Source: a virus
IMG/VR virus record: IMGVR_UViG_3300031576_000237
Span: 1 to 29,177 of that record
DNA length: 29,177 nucleotides
Reading direction: 5' to 3' (one strand)
Within the stretch, counting starts at the first letter, position 1; every line of letters starts with the position of its first letter. The translations under genes and the position numbers were made by a program. Positions 12,534 to 19,846 of the stretch are shown one piece after another. A model generated the notes under the pieces. It had not been told where the DNA came from and did no database searches. It saw only the letters and a list, made by a program, of their open reading frames with translations.

Positions 12534-13012
12534 TGCTGCCGCTCGTGATCACCGATCCGCGCTTCATCCCTGGCCTGATCAGGTCGATGTCGCCGCGAGC
12601 GATCGACAACGTGCGCGCCCTCGAACGTCTGAGCCTCGATCACGTCGAGCAGGTTCTGCCGATCACCTATCACCTGATCCACGCCGGGATGTATCACCGG
12701 ACGATCCTCGTGCCGAAGGGCATGACGCTGACCGGCGCGCTGATCAAGCGCGCGACGACGGTGATCATGGTCGGCGACGCGAGCATGTACGGCGGCGACG
12801 GCGAGGAGGAGCGGTTCACCGGATACACCGTCCGGCCTGCGATGCCTGGCCGCAAGCAAGCGTTCTATGCGTGGAGCGACACGTACCTGACCATGATCTT
12901 CCCGACGAAGGCGCGCACTATCGCCGAAGCCGAGGCGGAGTTCACTGACGAAGCCGATCGCCTGTTCTCGCGACGCGGCCAGAACGAAGTTCACATCACG
13001 GAGGAGCTATGA
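12530..13012 (+). CDS. Conserved-looking phage protein after GNAT gene, unknown
   Basis: 160 residues from GTG 12530, or 159 from the adjacent ATG 12533; both overlap the previous stop. The middle is beta-rich with histidines (YHLIHAGMYHRTILVPKGMTLTG) and VIMVGDASMYGGDGEEERFTGY, resembling a cupin-like barrel. The end is helical and acidic (KARTIAEAEAEFTDEADRLFSRR). Neighbours are a GNAT protein and the portal block, so it belongs to the morphogenesis region, but a virion role is not shown. Confidence 0.65.
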   Translation: MMLPLVITDPRFIPGLIRSMSPRAIDNVRALERLSLDHVEQVLPITYHLIHAGMYHRTILVPKGMTLTGALIKRATTVIMVGDASMYGGDGEEERFTGYTVRPAMPGRKQAFYAWSDTYLTMIFPTKARTIAEAEAEFTDEADRLFSRRGQNEVHITEEL

Positions 13013-13320
13013 GCGGCGGCGTATCGATGGGTGCAGTTCTCACGGCAGTCGGCGCATCGGTAGCTGGCGCAGTGGTCAGCCAGGCGCTGAACAAAAAGGC
13101 GTCAGCGCCTTCGCAGACGCAGGCGACACCGATGCTGGTCGAGCAGGCCGCTCCTCCTGCGGCGACGCAGGACAACACGAAGGTCGCCGCAGAGGAGGCC
13201 GCTGCCGCCGCGAAGAAACGCGCTGCCGGAGCTACCGGTCGCGGCGACACGATCAAGACCGGCGTGAACAAAGACCTCGGCTCTGTCGGCGGCGAGCAGA
13301 AAACGCTGCTCGGCTACTGA
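13009..13320 (+). CDS. Small Gly/Ala-rich protein upstream of portal
   Basis: 103 residues; GGAGG lies just before ATG 13009. An N-terminal Gly/Ala/Val stretch (MGAVLTAVGASVAGAVVSQAL, about 7-27) could be a weakly hydrophobic helix. An Ala/Gln-rich middle follows, and the end is GRGDTIKTGVNKDLGSVGGEQKTLLGY. The RG..TI.TG.....KTLLG ending is typical of a small protein found just upstream of portal genes in many podoviruses. It is probably a minor virion or internal protein, function not known. Confidence 0.7.
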   Translation: MSGGVSMGAVLTAVGASVAGAVVSQALNKKASAPSQTQATPMLVEQAAPPAATQDNTKVAAEEAAAAAKKRAAGATGRGDTIKTGVNKDLGSVGGEQKTLLGY

Positions 13321-15086
13321 TGGCCGCTGTCGTTCAAGCTCGCGATCGGTTCCAGGCTTACAAAAAGCCGGAGTCGGAATACGTCACGTCACGCCAGCGG
13401 TATGAGCTTGCGCGTGCGTCGATGTGGAACGAGCGGGCGCTGCACGATCCGCACTTTCGCGAGCTAGGCGAGTTCATCGCGCCGCGCCGTCCGAGGTTCT
13501 TCACGTCGGACCGCAATCGCGGCGATCGACGCAATCAGAAGATCATCGACTCGACCGCGAGCTTCGCGAAGCGCACGATCCAGTCCGGCATGCACTCCGG
13601 CATGACTTCGCCTGCGCGTCCGTGGATGAAGCTGCTGACGCCGGACCCTGACCTGAACAACTACGCCACGGTGAAGGACTGGCTCTACATCGTGACGCAG
13701 CGCATGCTGACGGTGTTCGCGCAGACCAATCTCTACAACATGCTGCCGATCCACTACGGCGACATGGCGACGTTCGCGACCGCCGCGACCTCGATCCTCG
13801 ACGACACGCAGGACGTGTTCAGGGCGTACAACTACCCGATCGGCAGCTACGCCATCGCGACGAACTCGCGCGGCATCGTCGACCAGTGGATTTACGAGGA
13901 TCAGAAAACGGTCCTTGAGATCGTCGAGGAGTTCCTGCTCGATCGCAAGACGAACATGATCGACTGGTCGAAGGCGTCGAACACGCTGCGCAATCAATGG
14001 GACCGCGCGAACTACAACACGAAGGTCGACGTGTGCTGGATGATCATGCCGAACTTGGCACGCGATCCGAACGCGCTCGAAGCTGGCCGGTTCATGCCGT
14101 ATCAGTCGGTACACATCGAGAAGGGTCAGGAGCGCGAGGACACGTTCTTGCGCGTCTCAGGTTTCAACGAGTTCCCGATCAACGTGTCGCGATGGGACAT
14201 CACCGGAAACGATTGGTGGGGAACGGACTGCCCGGCGATGATCGCGCTCGGCGACGTGAAGCAACTGCAGACCGGCGAGAAGCGCGGCGCGCAGGCCGTC
14301 GAGAAGATGCTGAACCCTCCGCTGCAAGGGCCGTCGTCGATCCGCAATCAGAAGGCGAGCCTGCTGCCTGGCGACATCACCTACGTCGACGTGCGCGAGG
14401 GGCAGAAGGGGCTGCATCCGATCCACGAGATGCGGTTCGCGATTCAAGAGCACGAGATGAAGCAGCAGAGCACGCGCAACCGGGTCAAGACCGCTTTCTA
14501 TGAGGACTTGTTTCTCATGATGGCGTACACCGATCAGACGCGCGGCGTGCAGCCTCCGACCGCCACCGAGATCGCCGAGCGCCACGAGGAAAAGCTGATC
14601 GCCCTCGGGCCGGTCCTCGAACGCACGAACGACGAACTGCTCGATCCGATGGTCGATCGCATCTACTCAATGATGGAGCGGCGCGGGCTGATTCCGCCGC
14701 CGCCCGAGGAACTGCACGGCATGAAGCTGCGGATCGAATACACGTCGATCATGGCGCAGGCGCAGAAGCTGGTCGGCGTCGTGGCTCACGAGCGGTTCCT
14801 GCAGCAAGTGGTCGCGCTGTCGCAGACGTTCCCGCAGGCGCGGCACAAGGTGAACATCAACCAGGCGATCGACGACAGCGCCGACATGCTCGGCGTGAAC
14901 CCGAAGATCGTCGTGCCGACCGACGAGGCCGATGCCGCGAGCGCGCAGGAGCAGAAGGCTCTCGCGGCTCAGGCGTCTGCCGCCGCCGCGAAGGATGGAA
15001 CGCAGGCCGTGGCGAACATGGCCGGAGCGAACATGGAGGAGGACAACGCTCTGAAGCGGATCGTTGAGGGAGTGGTCGCGCAATGA
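13320..15086 (+). CDS. Portal (head-to-tail connector) protein
   Basis: 588 residues, the usual size of podovirus connectors. Family features include RYELARASMWNERALHDPHFRELGEFIAPRR near the N-terminus, the SGMTSPARPWMKL segment (about 94-106), DTQDVFRAYNYPIGSYAIA, and MMAYTDQTRGVQPPTATEIAERHEEKL near residue 400. It forms the dodecameric ring at one capsid vertex through which DNA is packaged and to which the tail attaches. The C-terminal 60 residues are Ala-rich and helical. Start overlaps the previous stop by one base. Confidence 0.93.
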   Translation: MAAVVQARDRFQAYKKPESEYVTSRQRYELARASMWNERALHDPHFRELGEFIAPRRPRFFTSDRNRGDRRNQKIIDSTASFAKRTIQSGMHSGMTSPARPWMKLLTPDPDLNNYATVKDWLYIVTQRMLTVFAQTNLYNMLPIHYGDMATFATAATSILDDTQDVFRAYNYPIGSYAIATNSRGIVDQWIYEDQKTVLEIVEEFLLDRKTNMIDWSKASNTLRNQWDRANYNTKVDVCWMIMPNLARDPNALEAGRFMPYQSVHIEKGQEREDTFLRVSGFNEFPINVSRWDITGNDWWGTDCPAMIALGDVKQLQTGEKRGAQAVEKMLNPPLQGPSSIRNQKASLLPGDITYVDVREGQKGLHPIHEMRFAIQEHEMKQQSTRNRVKTAFYEDLFLMMAYTDQTRGVQPPTATEIAERHEEKLIALGPVLERTNDELLDPMVDRIYSMMERRGLIPPPPEELHGMKLRIEYTSIMAQAQKLVGVVAHERFLQQVVALSQTFPQARHKVNINQAIDDSADMLGVNPKIVVPTDEADAASAQEQKALAAQASAAAAKDGTQAVANMAGANMEEDNALKRIVEGVVAQ

Positions 15087-15442
15087 GTTCAGCGCCGAAC
15101 GCCGCCGATCCGAGCCAGGTCAAGCAGGCCGGTCGCAAGGATCAGGACAGGGCGATCAGGTTCGCACGCGACCTTAAGGCCGTGCTCGGAACGCGCGAAG
15201 GTCGCAATGTCCTGTGGCACTACCTCGGCGCGTGCAAGGTGTTCGAGTCCGTGTGGCATCCGAGCGCGCTGATCCATGCGCAGGCCGGACGCCAGGATGT
15301 CGGACACGAGATCATGAAGGACATCAATGACACCGATCAGGATGCGTTTTTCCTGATGATGAGGGAAGCGCGCGACGCGGCACGGCGCGACGAAGCAGAA
15401 CGTGCCGCAGTCCAACAAACCAAAAAGGACACCACCGCATGA
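15083..15442 (+). CDS. Bbp19-like small phage protein
   Basis: 119 residues starting at ATG 15083 (ATGA with the portal stop). LKAVLGTREGRNVLWHYLGACKVFESVWHPS and RQDVGHEIMKDINDTDQDAFFLMMREARDAARRD (about residues 30-105) match the Bbp19-like phage domain, found between portal and scaffold genes in BPP-1-like phages. Its biochemical role is not established; position suggests a part in head assembly or a minor virion protein. The last 15 residues are polar and probably disordered. Confidence 0.8.
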   Translation: MSSAPNAADPSQVKQAGRKDQDRAIRFARDLKAVLGTREGRNVLWHYLGACKVFESVWHPSALIHAQAGRQDVGHEIMKDINDTDQDAFFLMMREARDAARRDEAERAAVQQTKKDTTA

Positions 15443-16230
15443 ACCGCACGAAGATCAGCATCGCAGTGCAAGCCGCCTACCTCGTGGTCAATGCGTCGCG
15501 TCGTTATGGCGACGGCGACGCCTCGACGACCACGACCACCACAACGACCGAGCCTCCGAAGTTCGATCCTGCCGCCGCACGCAGCGCGCTGGTCGAATAC
15601 GGGCATCCCGAGGAGACGGTCAAGGGATTGAAAGACGAGGACGTGCAGAAGCTGCACAGCACGGTCTCGAAAGCAGAGCAGAAACGGATCGACGCCGCGC
15701 TCGCAAAAACCAAAGGCGAGCAGGAGACGACCGCGAAGTCGAACAAAGAAGGTTGGGAGAAGGGAACGCTAAAGCTCGAACTGCCGAAGGAATCGAAGCT
15801 CCATCAGTCCGACATCGACGAGGTCGCCGCCATTGCGCGCGAGCGAGGATTGTCGAAGGACGAAGCAGCCGTCATGCTCGCTCAACGCGAGAAGGCCGCT
15901 GCGGGGTTCGAGGCCAGGTCGATCGAGACGATGGCGAAGGCGCGGCTAGGATGGGTAGACACGATCAAAGCCGACAAGGAACTCGGCGGCGATAACCTGC
16001 CGGAGACGCAGCGCCTGTCCATGCTGGCGGTCGAGAGGTTCGTGAGTCCCGCGCTGCGCGAGCATCTGCGCACCACCGGGTTCGGCGATCATCCCGAGAT
16101 CGTTCGCATGTTCAGGTCGATCGGCCAGGCAATGAGCGAGGACAAACCCGGAGTCGGGGGCGGACTCAGCAAGGGCGGCGGCGAAAAGAAGGACGCCGCT
16201 TCGGTTCTTTACGACAACACTCCGGCCTAA
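15439..16230 (+). CDS. Capsid scaffolding protein
   Basis: 263 residues, acidic to neutral and mostly helical, placed between portal and major capsid. A central heptad-like region (ETVKGLKDEDVQKLHSTVSKAEQKRIDAALAKTKGEQE) and a C-terminal GDHPEIVRMFRSIGQAMSEDK are characteristic of scaffold proteins of this phage type. It shapes the prohead and is lost before DNA filling. Unusual: the N-terminus MNRTKISIAVQAAYLVVNAS looks like a weak signal peptide or amphipathic helix, followed by eight threonines (30-37). Start ATG overlaps the previous stop (ATGA). Confident on role; the meaning of the N-terminus is open. Confidence 0.8.
   Translation: MNRTKISIAVQAAYLVVNASRRYGDGDASTTTTTTTTEPPKFDPAAARSALVEYGHPEETVKGLKDEDVQKLHSTVSKAEQKRIDAALAKTKGEQETTAKSNKEGWEKGTLKLELPKESKLHQSDIDEVAAIARERGLSKDEAAVMLAQREKAAAGFEARSIETMAKARLGWVDTIKADKELGGDNLPETQRLSMLAVERFVSPALREHLRTTGFGDHPEIVRMFRSIGQAMSEDKPGVGGGLSKGGGEKKDAASVLYDNTPA
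15526..15549. repeat. Threonine codon microsatellite in the scaffold gene
   Basis: Eight consecutive ACN codons (ACG, ACC and ACA mixed) encode an eight-threonine run between the unusual N-terminus and the conserved part of the scaffold. The mixed codons make slippage less likely than in a pure repeat. It looks like a flexible linker. Confidence 0.7.
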
Positions 16231-16261
16231 CGGCCACAACCTATATAAAGGGAAACAGGTC

Positions 16262-17401
16262 ATGACCATGCAAATGATTCTCCTGAACCTCGCGGCTCTG
16301 GCCGTGATGTTCTTCGTGCTCTACGTCGCGCTGCCGCAACTGGCTCGCGCGATCCTCGGCGGCAAGATCGTCGGCGTTCCGTCCGCGTTCGGGATGGCAG
16401 GCGCGACGCTCGGCACGGCGGCGCTGACGCTGGCGGATTGGGCGAAGCGGCTCGATCCCGATGGCAAGGTTCCGACTGTCGTCGAACTGCTCTCGCAGAC
16501 GAACGACATCCTGACCGACATGCTGTGGATCGAGGGCAACCTGCCGACCGGCCACCGCACTACGGTTCGCACCGGCTTGCCTACCGTCGCCTGGCGTCTG
16601 CTGAACCAGGGAACCACGCCGAGCAAGAGCACGACTGCGCAGATCGACGAGCAGGCGGGCATGCTGGAAGCGTGGAGCGAGGTCGACAAAGACCTGGCCG
16701 AACTGAACGGCAACGTCGGCGCGTTCCGTCTGTCCGAGGCGATGGCGTTCCTCGAAGCCATGAATCAGGAGATGGCGCAGACGCTGTTCTACGGCAATTC
16801 GGGTCTCGCGCCCGAGGAGTTCACCGGCTTGGCGACGCGCTACTCGTCGCTCACGTCGACGAACGCCTCGAACGTGATCACCGGCTCGGGCGCTGGCGCG
16901 GACAACTCGTCCATCTGGCTCGTCGGCTGGGGCAGCGACACCATCTGCGGGATTTTCCCGAAGGCGTCGAAGGCCGGGATCATCCACGAGGACTACGGCG
17001 TGCAGACCGTCACCACGGCGACCGGCATCGGCGGCGGCAAAATGCGCGCCTACCAGGAGCGGTATCAGTGGAAGGCGGGCATCGCGCAGAAGGACTGGCG
17101 CTATGCGGTTCGCATCCCGAACATCGACATCAGCAACCTCGTCGGCAAGTCGTCGGCGGCGGACCTGATCGAACTGATGATCAAGGCGACCTACCGCATC
17201 CCCTCGCTGAACCGCTGCCGCCCGGTGTTCTACATGAACCGGACGTGCATGCAGATGCTGGACATCCAGCGTCGTGACGACATCATCGCGGGCGCGGGCC
17301 TGACCTGGGAAACGGTCGACGGCAAGCGGCAGGGTACGTTCCGGGGCATCCCGCTGCGTCTCTGCGATCAGCTTACCGAAGCGGAAACCCTCGTCTCGTA
17401 A
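16262..17401 (+). CDS. Major capsid protein (GP7-type) with hydrophobic N-terminal extension
   Basis: 379 residues. From about residue 46 it matches the GP7-type major capsid protein: ATLGTAALTLADWAKRLDPDGKVP, WIEGNLPTGHRTTVRTGLPTVAWRLLNQG, and SEVDKDLAELNGN..AFRLSEAMAFLEAMNQE, with expected length. Relatives normally start near MAGATLGTAAL (an in-frame ATG lies at 16395). Here 44 extra residues precede it, including a strong hydrophobic span MILLNLAALAVMFFVLYVAL. The extension's codons have about 86% G/C third positions, so it appears to be translated; AGGGA lies 8 bases before ATG 16262. It may anchor the protein to a membrane or act as a leader; an internal start could give both forms. Confidence 0.9.
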   Translation: MTMQMILLNLAALAVMFFVLYVALPQLARAILGGKIVGVPSAFGMAGATLGTAALTLADWAKRLDPDGKVPTVVELLSQTNDILTDMLWIEGNLPTGHRTTVRTGLPTVAWRLLNQGTTPSKSTTAQIDEQAGMLEAWSEVDKDLAELNGNVGAFRLSEAMAFLEAMNQEMAQTLFYGNSGLAPEEFTGLATRYSSLTSTNASNVITGSGAGADNSSIWLVGWGSDTICGIFPKASKAGIIHEDYGVQTVTTATGIGGGKMRAYQERYQWKAGIAQKDWRYAVRIPNIDISNLVGKSSAADLIELMIKATYRIPSLNRCRPVFYMNRTCMQMLDIQRRDDIIAGAGLTWETVDGKRQGTFRGIPLRLCDQLTEAETLVS

Positions 17402-17412
17402 GTCCGAGACGA
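17391..17412 (+). promoter_or_regulatory. Hairpin over the major capsid stop codon
   Basis: TCGTCTCG (17391..17398) pairs perfectly with CGAGACGA (17405..17412); the 6-base loop holds the TAA stop. No T-run follows. Possible roles are RNA stability, processing or partial termination before the cement gene. Confidence 0.45.
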
Positions 17413-17443
17413 ATCCACTCAACGAGAAAAAAGGAATACGCAC

Positions 17444-17962
17444 ATGAACAAGAAACTGCTCGCTCTCTCCATCGCGGCGGCGTTTGCCGCGCCGCTGGCT
17501 CAGGCCGATGTCCGGTACAAGCCGAATGGCATCGTCGACGCGCTGCTGCAGCTTTCCTCGGCACAGCAGATCACGGCGGACGCCGTATCGACGAACACCA
17601 TCGACACCGGCAACATCACGCCGAAGCGCAACATGGGCGTCGGCGAGCCGATGGGCTGTCTGATCGTCATCACGGCGGTCGGCACGAACACCGGCTCGGC
17701 GAAGCTGACGCTGATCCAGTCGGCGGCGGCGAACCTGGGATCGCCGCAGATCATCGGCGAGATCGACCTGGCGACGGCGGACATCGCTGTCGGCAAGACG
17801 TATCTCGTCGCGCAATCGACCGGCATCGACGCGCTGCGCTACCTCGGCATCAACTACGACATCACCGGCACGGTCGACTTCACGGTGACGGCGTACTACG
17901 GGCCGATCTCGATGTTGTCGCAGCGCGCCCTGACCTACGCCAAGGGCTACACGATCTCGTAA
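17444..17962 (+). CDS. Bbp16-family capsid cement protein with Sec signal peptide
   Basis: 172 residues; AAGGA lies 8 bases before ATG 17444. Residues from about 32 match the Bbp16-type cement protein: DALLQLSSAQQITADAVSTNTIDTGN, GVGEPMGCLIVI and SAKLTLIQSAAANLGSPQIIGE, ending in the usual RYLGINYDITGTVDFTVTAYYGP. Cement proteins bind outside the expanded shell and stabilise it. Unusual: the first 21 residues, MNKKLLALSIAAAFAAPLAQA, form a textbook Gram-negative Sec signal peptide with an AQA cleavage site, which family members normally lack. If used, the protein would be exported to the periplasm, incompatible with ordinary assembly, so the peptide may be uncleaved or serve another purpose. 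Confidence 0.82.
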   Translation: MNKKLLALSIAAAFAAPLAQADVRYKPNGIVDALLQLSSAQQITADAVSTNTIDTGNITPKRNMGVGEPMGCLIVITAVGTNTGSAKLTLIQSAAANLGSPQIIGEIDLATADIAVGKTYLVAQSTGIDALRYLGINYDITGTVDFTVTAYYGPISMLSQRALTYAKGYTIS

Positions 17963-17971
17963 GGCGGCAAT

Positions 17972-17993
17972 GGGCGGCGGACCATCGCCGCCC
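17972..17993 (+). terminator. Hairpin after the cement gene
   Basis: GGGCGGCG (17972..17979) pairs perfectly with CGCCGCCC (17986..17993) around a 6-base loop, 9 bases after the stop codon. No T-run follows, so it is a weak terminator at best and may instead protect or process the mRNA. Confidence 0.4.
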
Positions 17994-18026
17994 TAGCTGC
18001 CTTCCACAACGACATAGGAGAGCGAG

Positions 18027-18437
18027 ATGAACGCATCAAACGTAGTGCGCAGGGTGATCTCCGGGCTTTGCGAGGGATGTTTCCTCGCCTTGCGCGGAGT
18101 CGGCGTTCCGTCCGGCGAAGGTGCTGGCGGTACGGTCACGCAGGCGACGGACAAAGCAACCGGCGTCACGCTGAACAAGGTGTCGGGCGCGGTCACGATG
18201 AACGCCGCTTCGCTGGCGGCGGCGACGATCGTGTCGCACGTGCTGACCTCCGACAAGATCGAGGCGGGCGATCAACTGCTCGTCACGCATCAGTCGGGCG
18301 GCACGCTTGGCAGCTACACGCTGAACGCGCGCTGTGCGGCTGGATCGGCGACCGTCGACATTCGCAACAACACGGCGGGCGCGCTGGCCGAGGCGGTCGT
18401 TTACCGTTTCACGGTCATCAAGTCGGCGCAGGACTGA
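18027..18437 (+). CDS. Small beta-rich virion protein, probable capsid decoration
   Basis: 136 residues with a good ribosome site (TAGGAGAG) before ATG 18027. After about residue 34 the pattern GGTVTQATDKATGVTLNKVSGAVTMNAASLAAATIVSHVLTSDKI...GDQLLVTHQSGG is a widespread beta-sandwich of phage structural genes next to capsid genes. The C-terminus NNTAGALAEAVVYRFTVIKSA fits the same fold. The first 30 residues (VVRRVISGLCEGCFLALRG) are an unusual extension with two cysteines, not a clear signal peptide. Likely a capsid-surface or internal structural protein; not proven. Confidence 0.65.
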   Translation: MNASNVVRRVISGLCEGCFLALRGVGVPSGEGAGGTVTQATDKATGVTLNKVSGAVTMNAASLAAATIVSHVLTSDKIEAGDQLLVTHQSGGTLGSYTLNARCAAGSATVDIRNNTAGALAEAVVYRFTVIKSAQD

Positions 18438-18444
18438 GCACGAA

Positions 18445-18468
18445 GCGAGGGCGTGAGAGCGCCCTCGC
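18445..18468 (+). terminator. Hairpin after the decoration-like gene
   Basis: GCGAGGGCG (18445..18453) pairs perfectly with CGCCCTCGC (18460..18468) around TGAGAG, 7 bases after the stop codon. An A-run, not a T-run, follows at 18476, so plus-strand termination would be weak. Confidence 0.45.
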
Positions 18469-18498
18469 CACTCCGAAAAATCAAACAGGAGCACCACC

Positions 18499-18873
18499 AT
18501 GATCAAAGTCAGAGTCAAGGAATCGCAACAAGACAACTTCATCGGCTTCATCGACCACGCGCGCCGTCGCCCTGGCGACGTGTTTCCGCTGAACGACACG
18601 AAGCGTCGCGCGCTGTTCAAGGCCGAGGCCGCTCTCGTCGCCGAGAACGAGGAGGCCAAATCGCACTACGACACCATCAAGGACGCCGATGGCAAAATCC
18701 CGCAGGAGTATTCGTTCCGCTGGATGGAGCCGGTCGACGTGAACGTGCCGGAGAAGATCAGCACGGCGCAGGAGGCACTGACAGCGCGCAACGACACCAT
18801 CAAGCAGGAGCGCGGCTCGGCGCGCAAGACGGAAACGACTGCCGACGCCGCTCCGAAAACCGACGTAATCTAA
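18499..18873 (+). CDS. Small head-region phage protein, unknown function
   Basis: 124 residues; AGGAG lies about 8 bases before ATG 18499. The start MIKVRVKESQQDNFIGFIDHARRRPGDVFPL and the middle EYSFRWMEPVDV followed by EKISTAQEAL match a recurrent small protein between capsid and tail genes in podoviruses (the RRPGDVF and RWME motifs are typical). The first 60 residues look beta-rich; the last 40 are charged and probably disordered. A head-completion or structural role is inferred only from its place. Confidence 0.7.
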   Translation: MIKVRVKESQQDNFIGFIDHARRRPGDVFPLNDTKRRALFKAEAALVAENEEAKSHYDTIKDADGKIPQEYSFRWMEPVDVNVPEKISTAQEALTARNDTIKQERGSARKTETTADAAPKTDVI

Positions 18874-18898
18874 CCCGCACCAATTCAGAGGAGTCGTC

Positions 18899-19210
18899 AT
18901 GGGAAATCCGAGACTTGAGTTCGACACCGACTACGAGACCGTAGCGGCTTCGCAGTCCGATCAGGTTCTCGGCGGCGCTGGCAAGGCTGGCGACATCCTC
19001 GAACGTCTGGTCATCACCGTTGGAACCGCCGCCACCGCTGCCGTTTCGATCAAGGACGGCGGCGGCTCGGCGATCCCGATCTTCCCGAACTCACCTGGCG
19101 GCGGCATCGGGACATACTTCGTCGACATCGGCGCTCGTTCGGTTAGCGGCGGCTGGAAGGTGACGACAGGCGCTGGCTCGACTGTTCTCGCGATCGGCAA
19201 GTTCACGTAA
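18899..19210 (+). CDS. Small structural phage protein, unknown function
   Basis: 103 residues; GAGGAG lies about 6 bases before ATG 18899. DYETVAASQSDQVLGGAGKAGDILERLVITVGT...SIKDGGGSAIPIFPN and the ending RSVSGGWKVTTGAGSTVLAIGKFT are a beta-sandwich signature common in head-tail regions of many phages. Probably exposed on the virion or part of head closure, but not experimentally assigned. A strong hairpin follows its stop. Confidence 0.65.
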   Translation: MGNPRLEFDTDYETVAASQSDQVLGGAGKAGDILERLVITVGTAATAAVSIKDGGGSAIPIFPNSPGGGIGTYFVDIGARSVSGGWKVTTGAGSTVLAIGKFT

Positions 19211-19238
19211 GACGCCGGACGGTCTAGACCGTGGCGTC
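19211..19238 (+). promoter_or_regulatory. Long hairpin covering the tail tubular A start codon
   Basis: GACGCC (19211..19216) pairs with GGCGTC (19233..19238), and ACGGT with ACCGT inside, around CTAG, with a 2-base bulge (GG). It starts just after the upstream TAA and includes the GTG start at 19231, so it could hide the start from ribosomes or stop upstream transcription. The inner 14 bases (19219..19232) are a perfect palindrome. Confidence 0.5.
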
Positions 19239-19842
19239 GAAAACGAACGTCCTGAACATCGCGCTCGGGCGCATTGGCGTCTCGAAGCAAGTCGCGAACG
19301 TCGACACCGAGCAGTCGCTCGCCGCGCAGACGGCGCGCACGTTCATCGACGAGGACATCAGATACGTCCTGCGCGACTTCCCCTGGCCGTTCGCGACGGC
19401 GTATAAGAACCCGGCGCTCGTCGCCGGGACCACTTCGGTCAACGCGGTCAGCGACTGGCGCTACGCCTACCGCTATCCGTCCGACTGCCTGTTCGTGCGG
19501 CGCATCGTCGTGCCGACTGTCGGGCGCAACGATCCGAATCCTCCGCCGTTCAGGATCGGCAGAGACTCCGAGGGTCGCCTGATCTACACGAATCAGGAGG
19601 ACGCGGAGATCGAATACACGTACAACGTCGACGACGTGACGGAGTTCGATCCGCTCGCAGTGAGTCAGCTTGCTTGGAAGCTCGGCGCTGGCCTGGGGCC
19701 GTCGCTCTCGCGCATCAAGGGAGTCGTCGAGATGTGCATGCAAGGCTACGAGATCGACAAGACGAAAGCGCAGTCGCGGGCGCTGAACGAGGCGCAGCAA
19801 GAAGTTCCGATCGAGGCCGAAGGCATCAGGGCGAGAGACTAG
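19231..19842 (+). CDS. Tail tubular protein A (adaptor, T7 gp11-like)
   Basis: 203 residues from GTG 19231. ASKTNVLNIALGRIGVSKQVANVDTEQSLAAQTARTFIDEDIRYVLRDFPWPFATAY (about 2-57) and WRYAYRYPSDCLFVRRIV are family hallmarks. The protein forms the ring between portal and nozzle in podovirus tails. Length is normal. Its start codon is inside a hairpin and lacks a clear ribosome binding site, so its translation may depend on unfolding. Confidence 0.9.
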   Translation: MASKTNVLNIALGRIGVSKQVANVDTEQSLAAQTARTFIDEDIRYVLRDFPWPFATAYKNPALVAGTTSVNAVSDWRYAYRYPSDCLFVRRIVVPTVGRNDPNPPPFRIGRDSEGRLIYTNQEDAEIEYTYNVDDVTEFDPLAVSQLAWKLGAGLGPSLSRIKGVVEMCMQGYEIDKTKAQSRALNEAQQEVPIEAEGIRARD

Positions 19843-19846
19843 GGCC

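Noticed and set aside
16242-16249. TATATAAA before the major capsid gene as a promoter
   Set aside because: It resembles a -10 box, but no -35 is found at normal spacing and it is too close to the ribosome binding site; an activated late promoter cannot be excluded.
16241-17815. 524-codon minus-strand frame opposite the capsid genes
   Set aside because: The sequence is an Arg/Asp/His-rich mirror of the capsid and cement genes, has no family features, and the plus-strand products are clearly recognisable.
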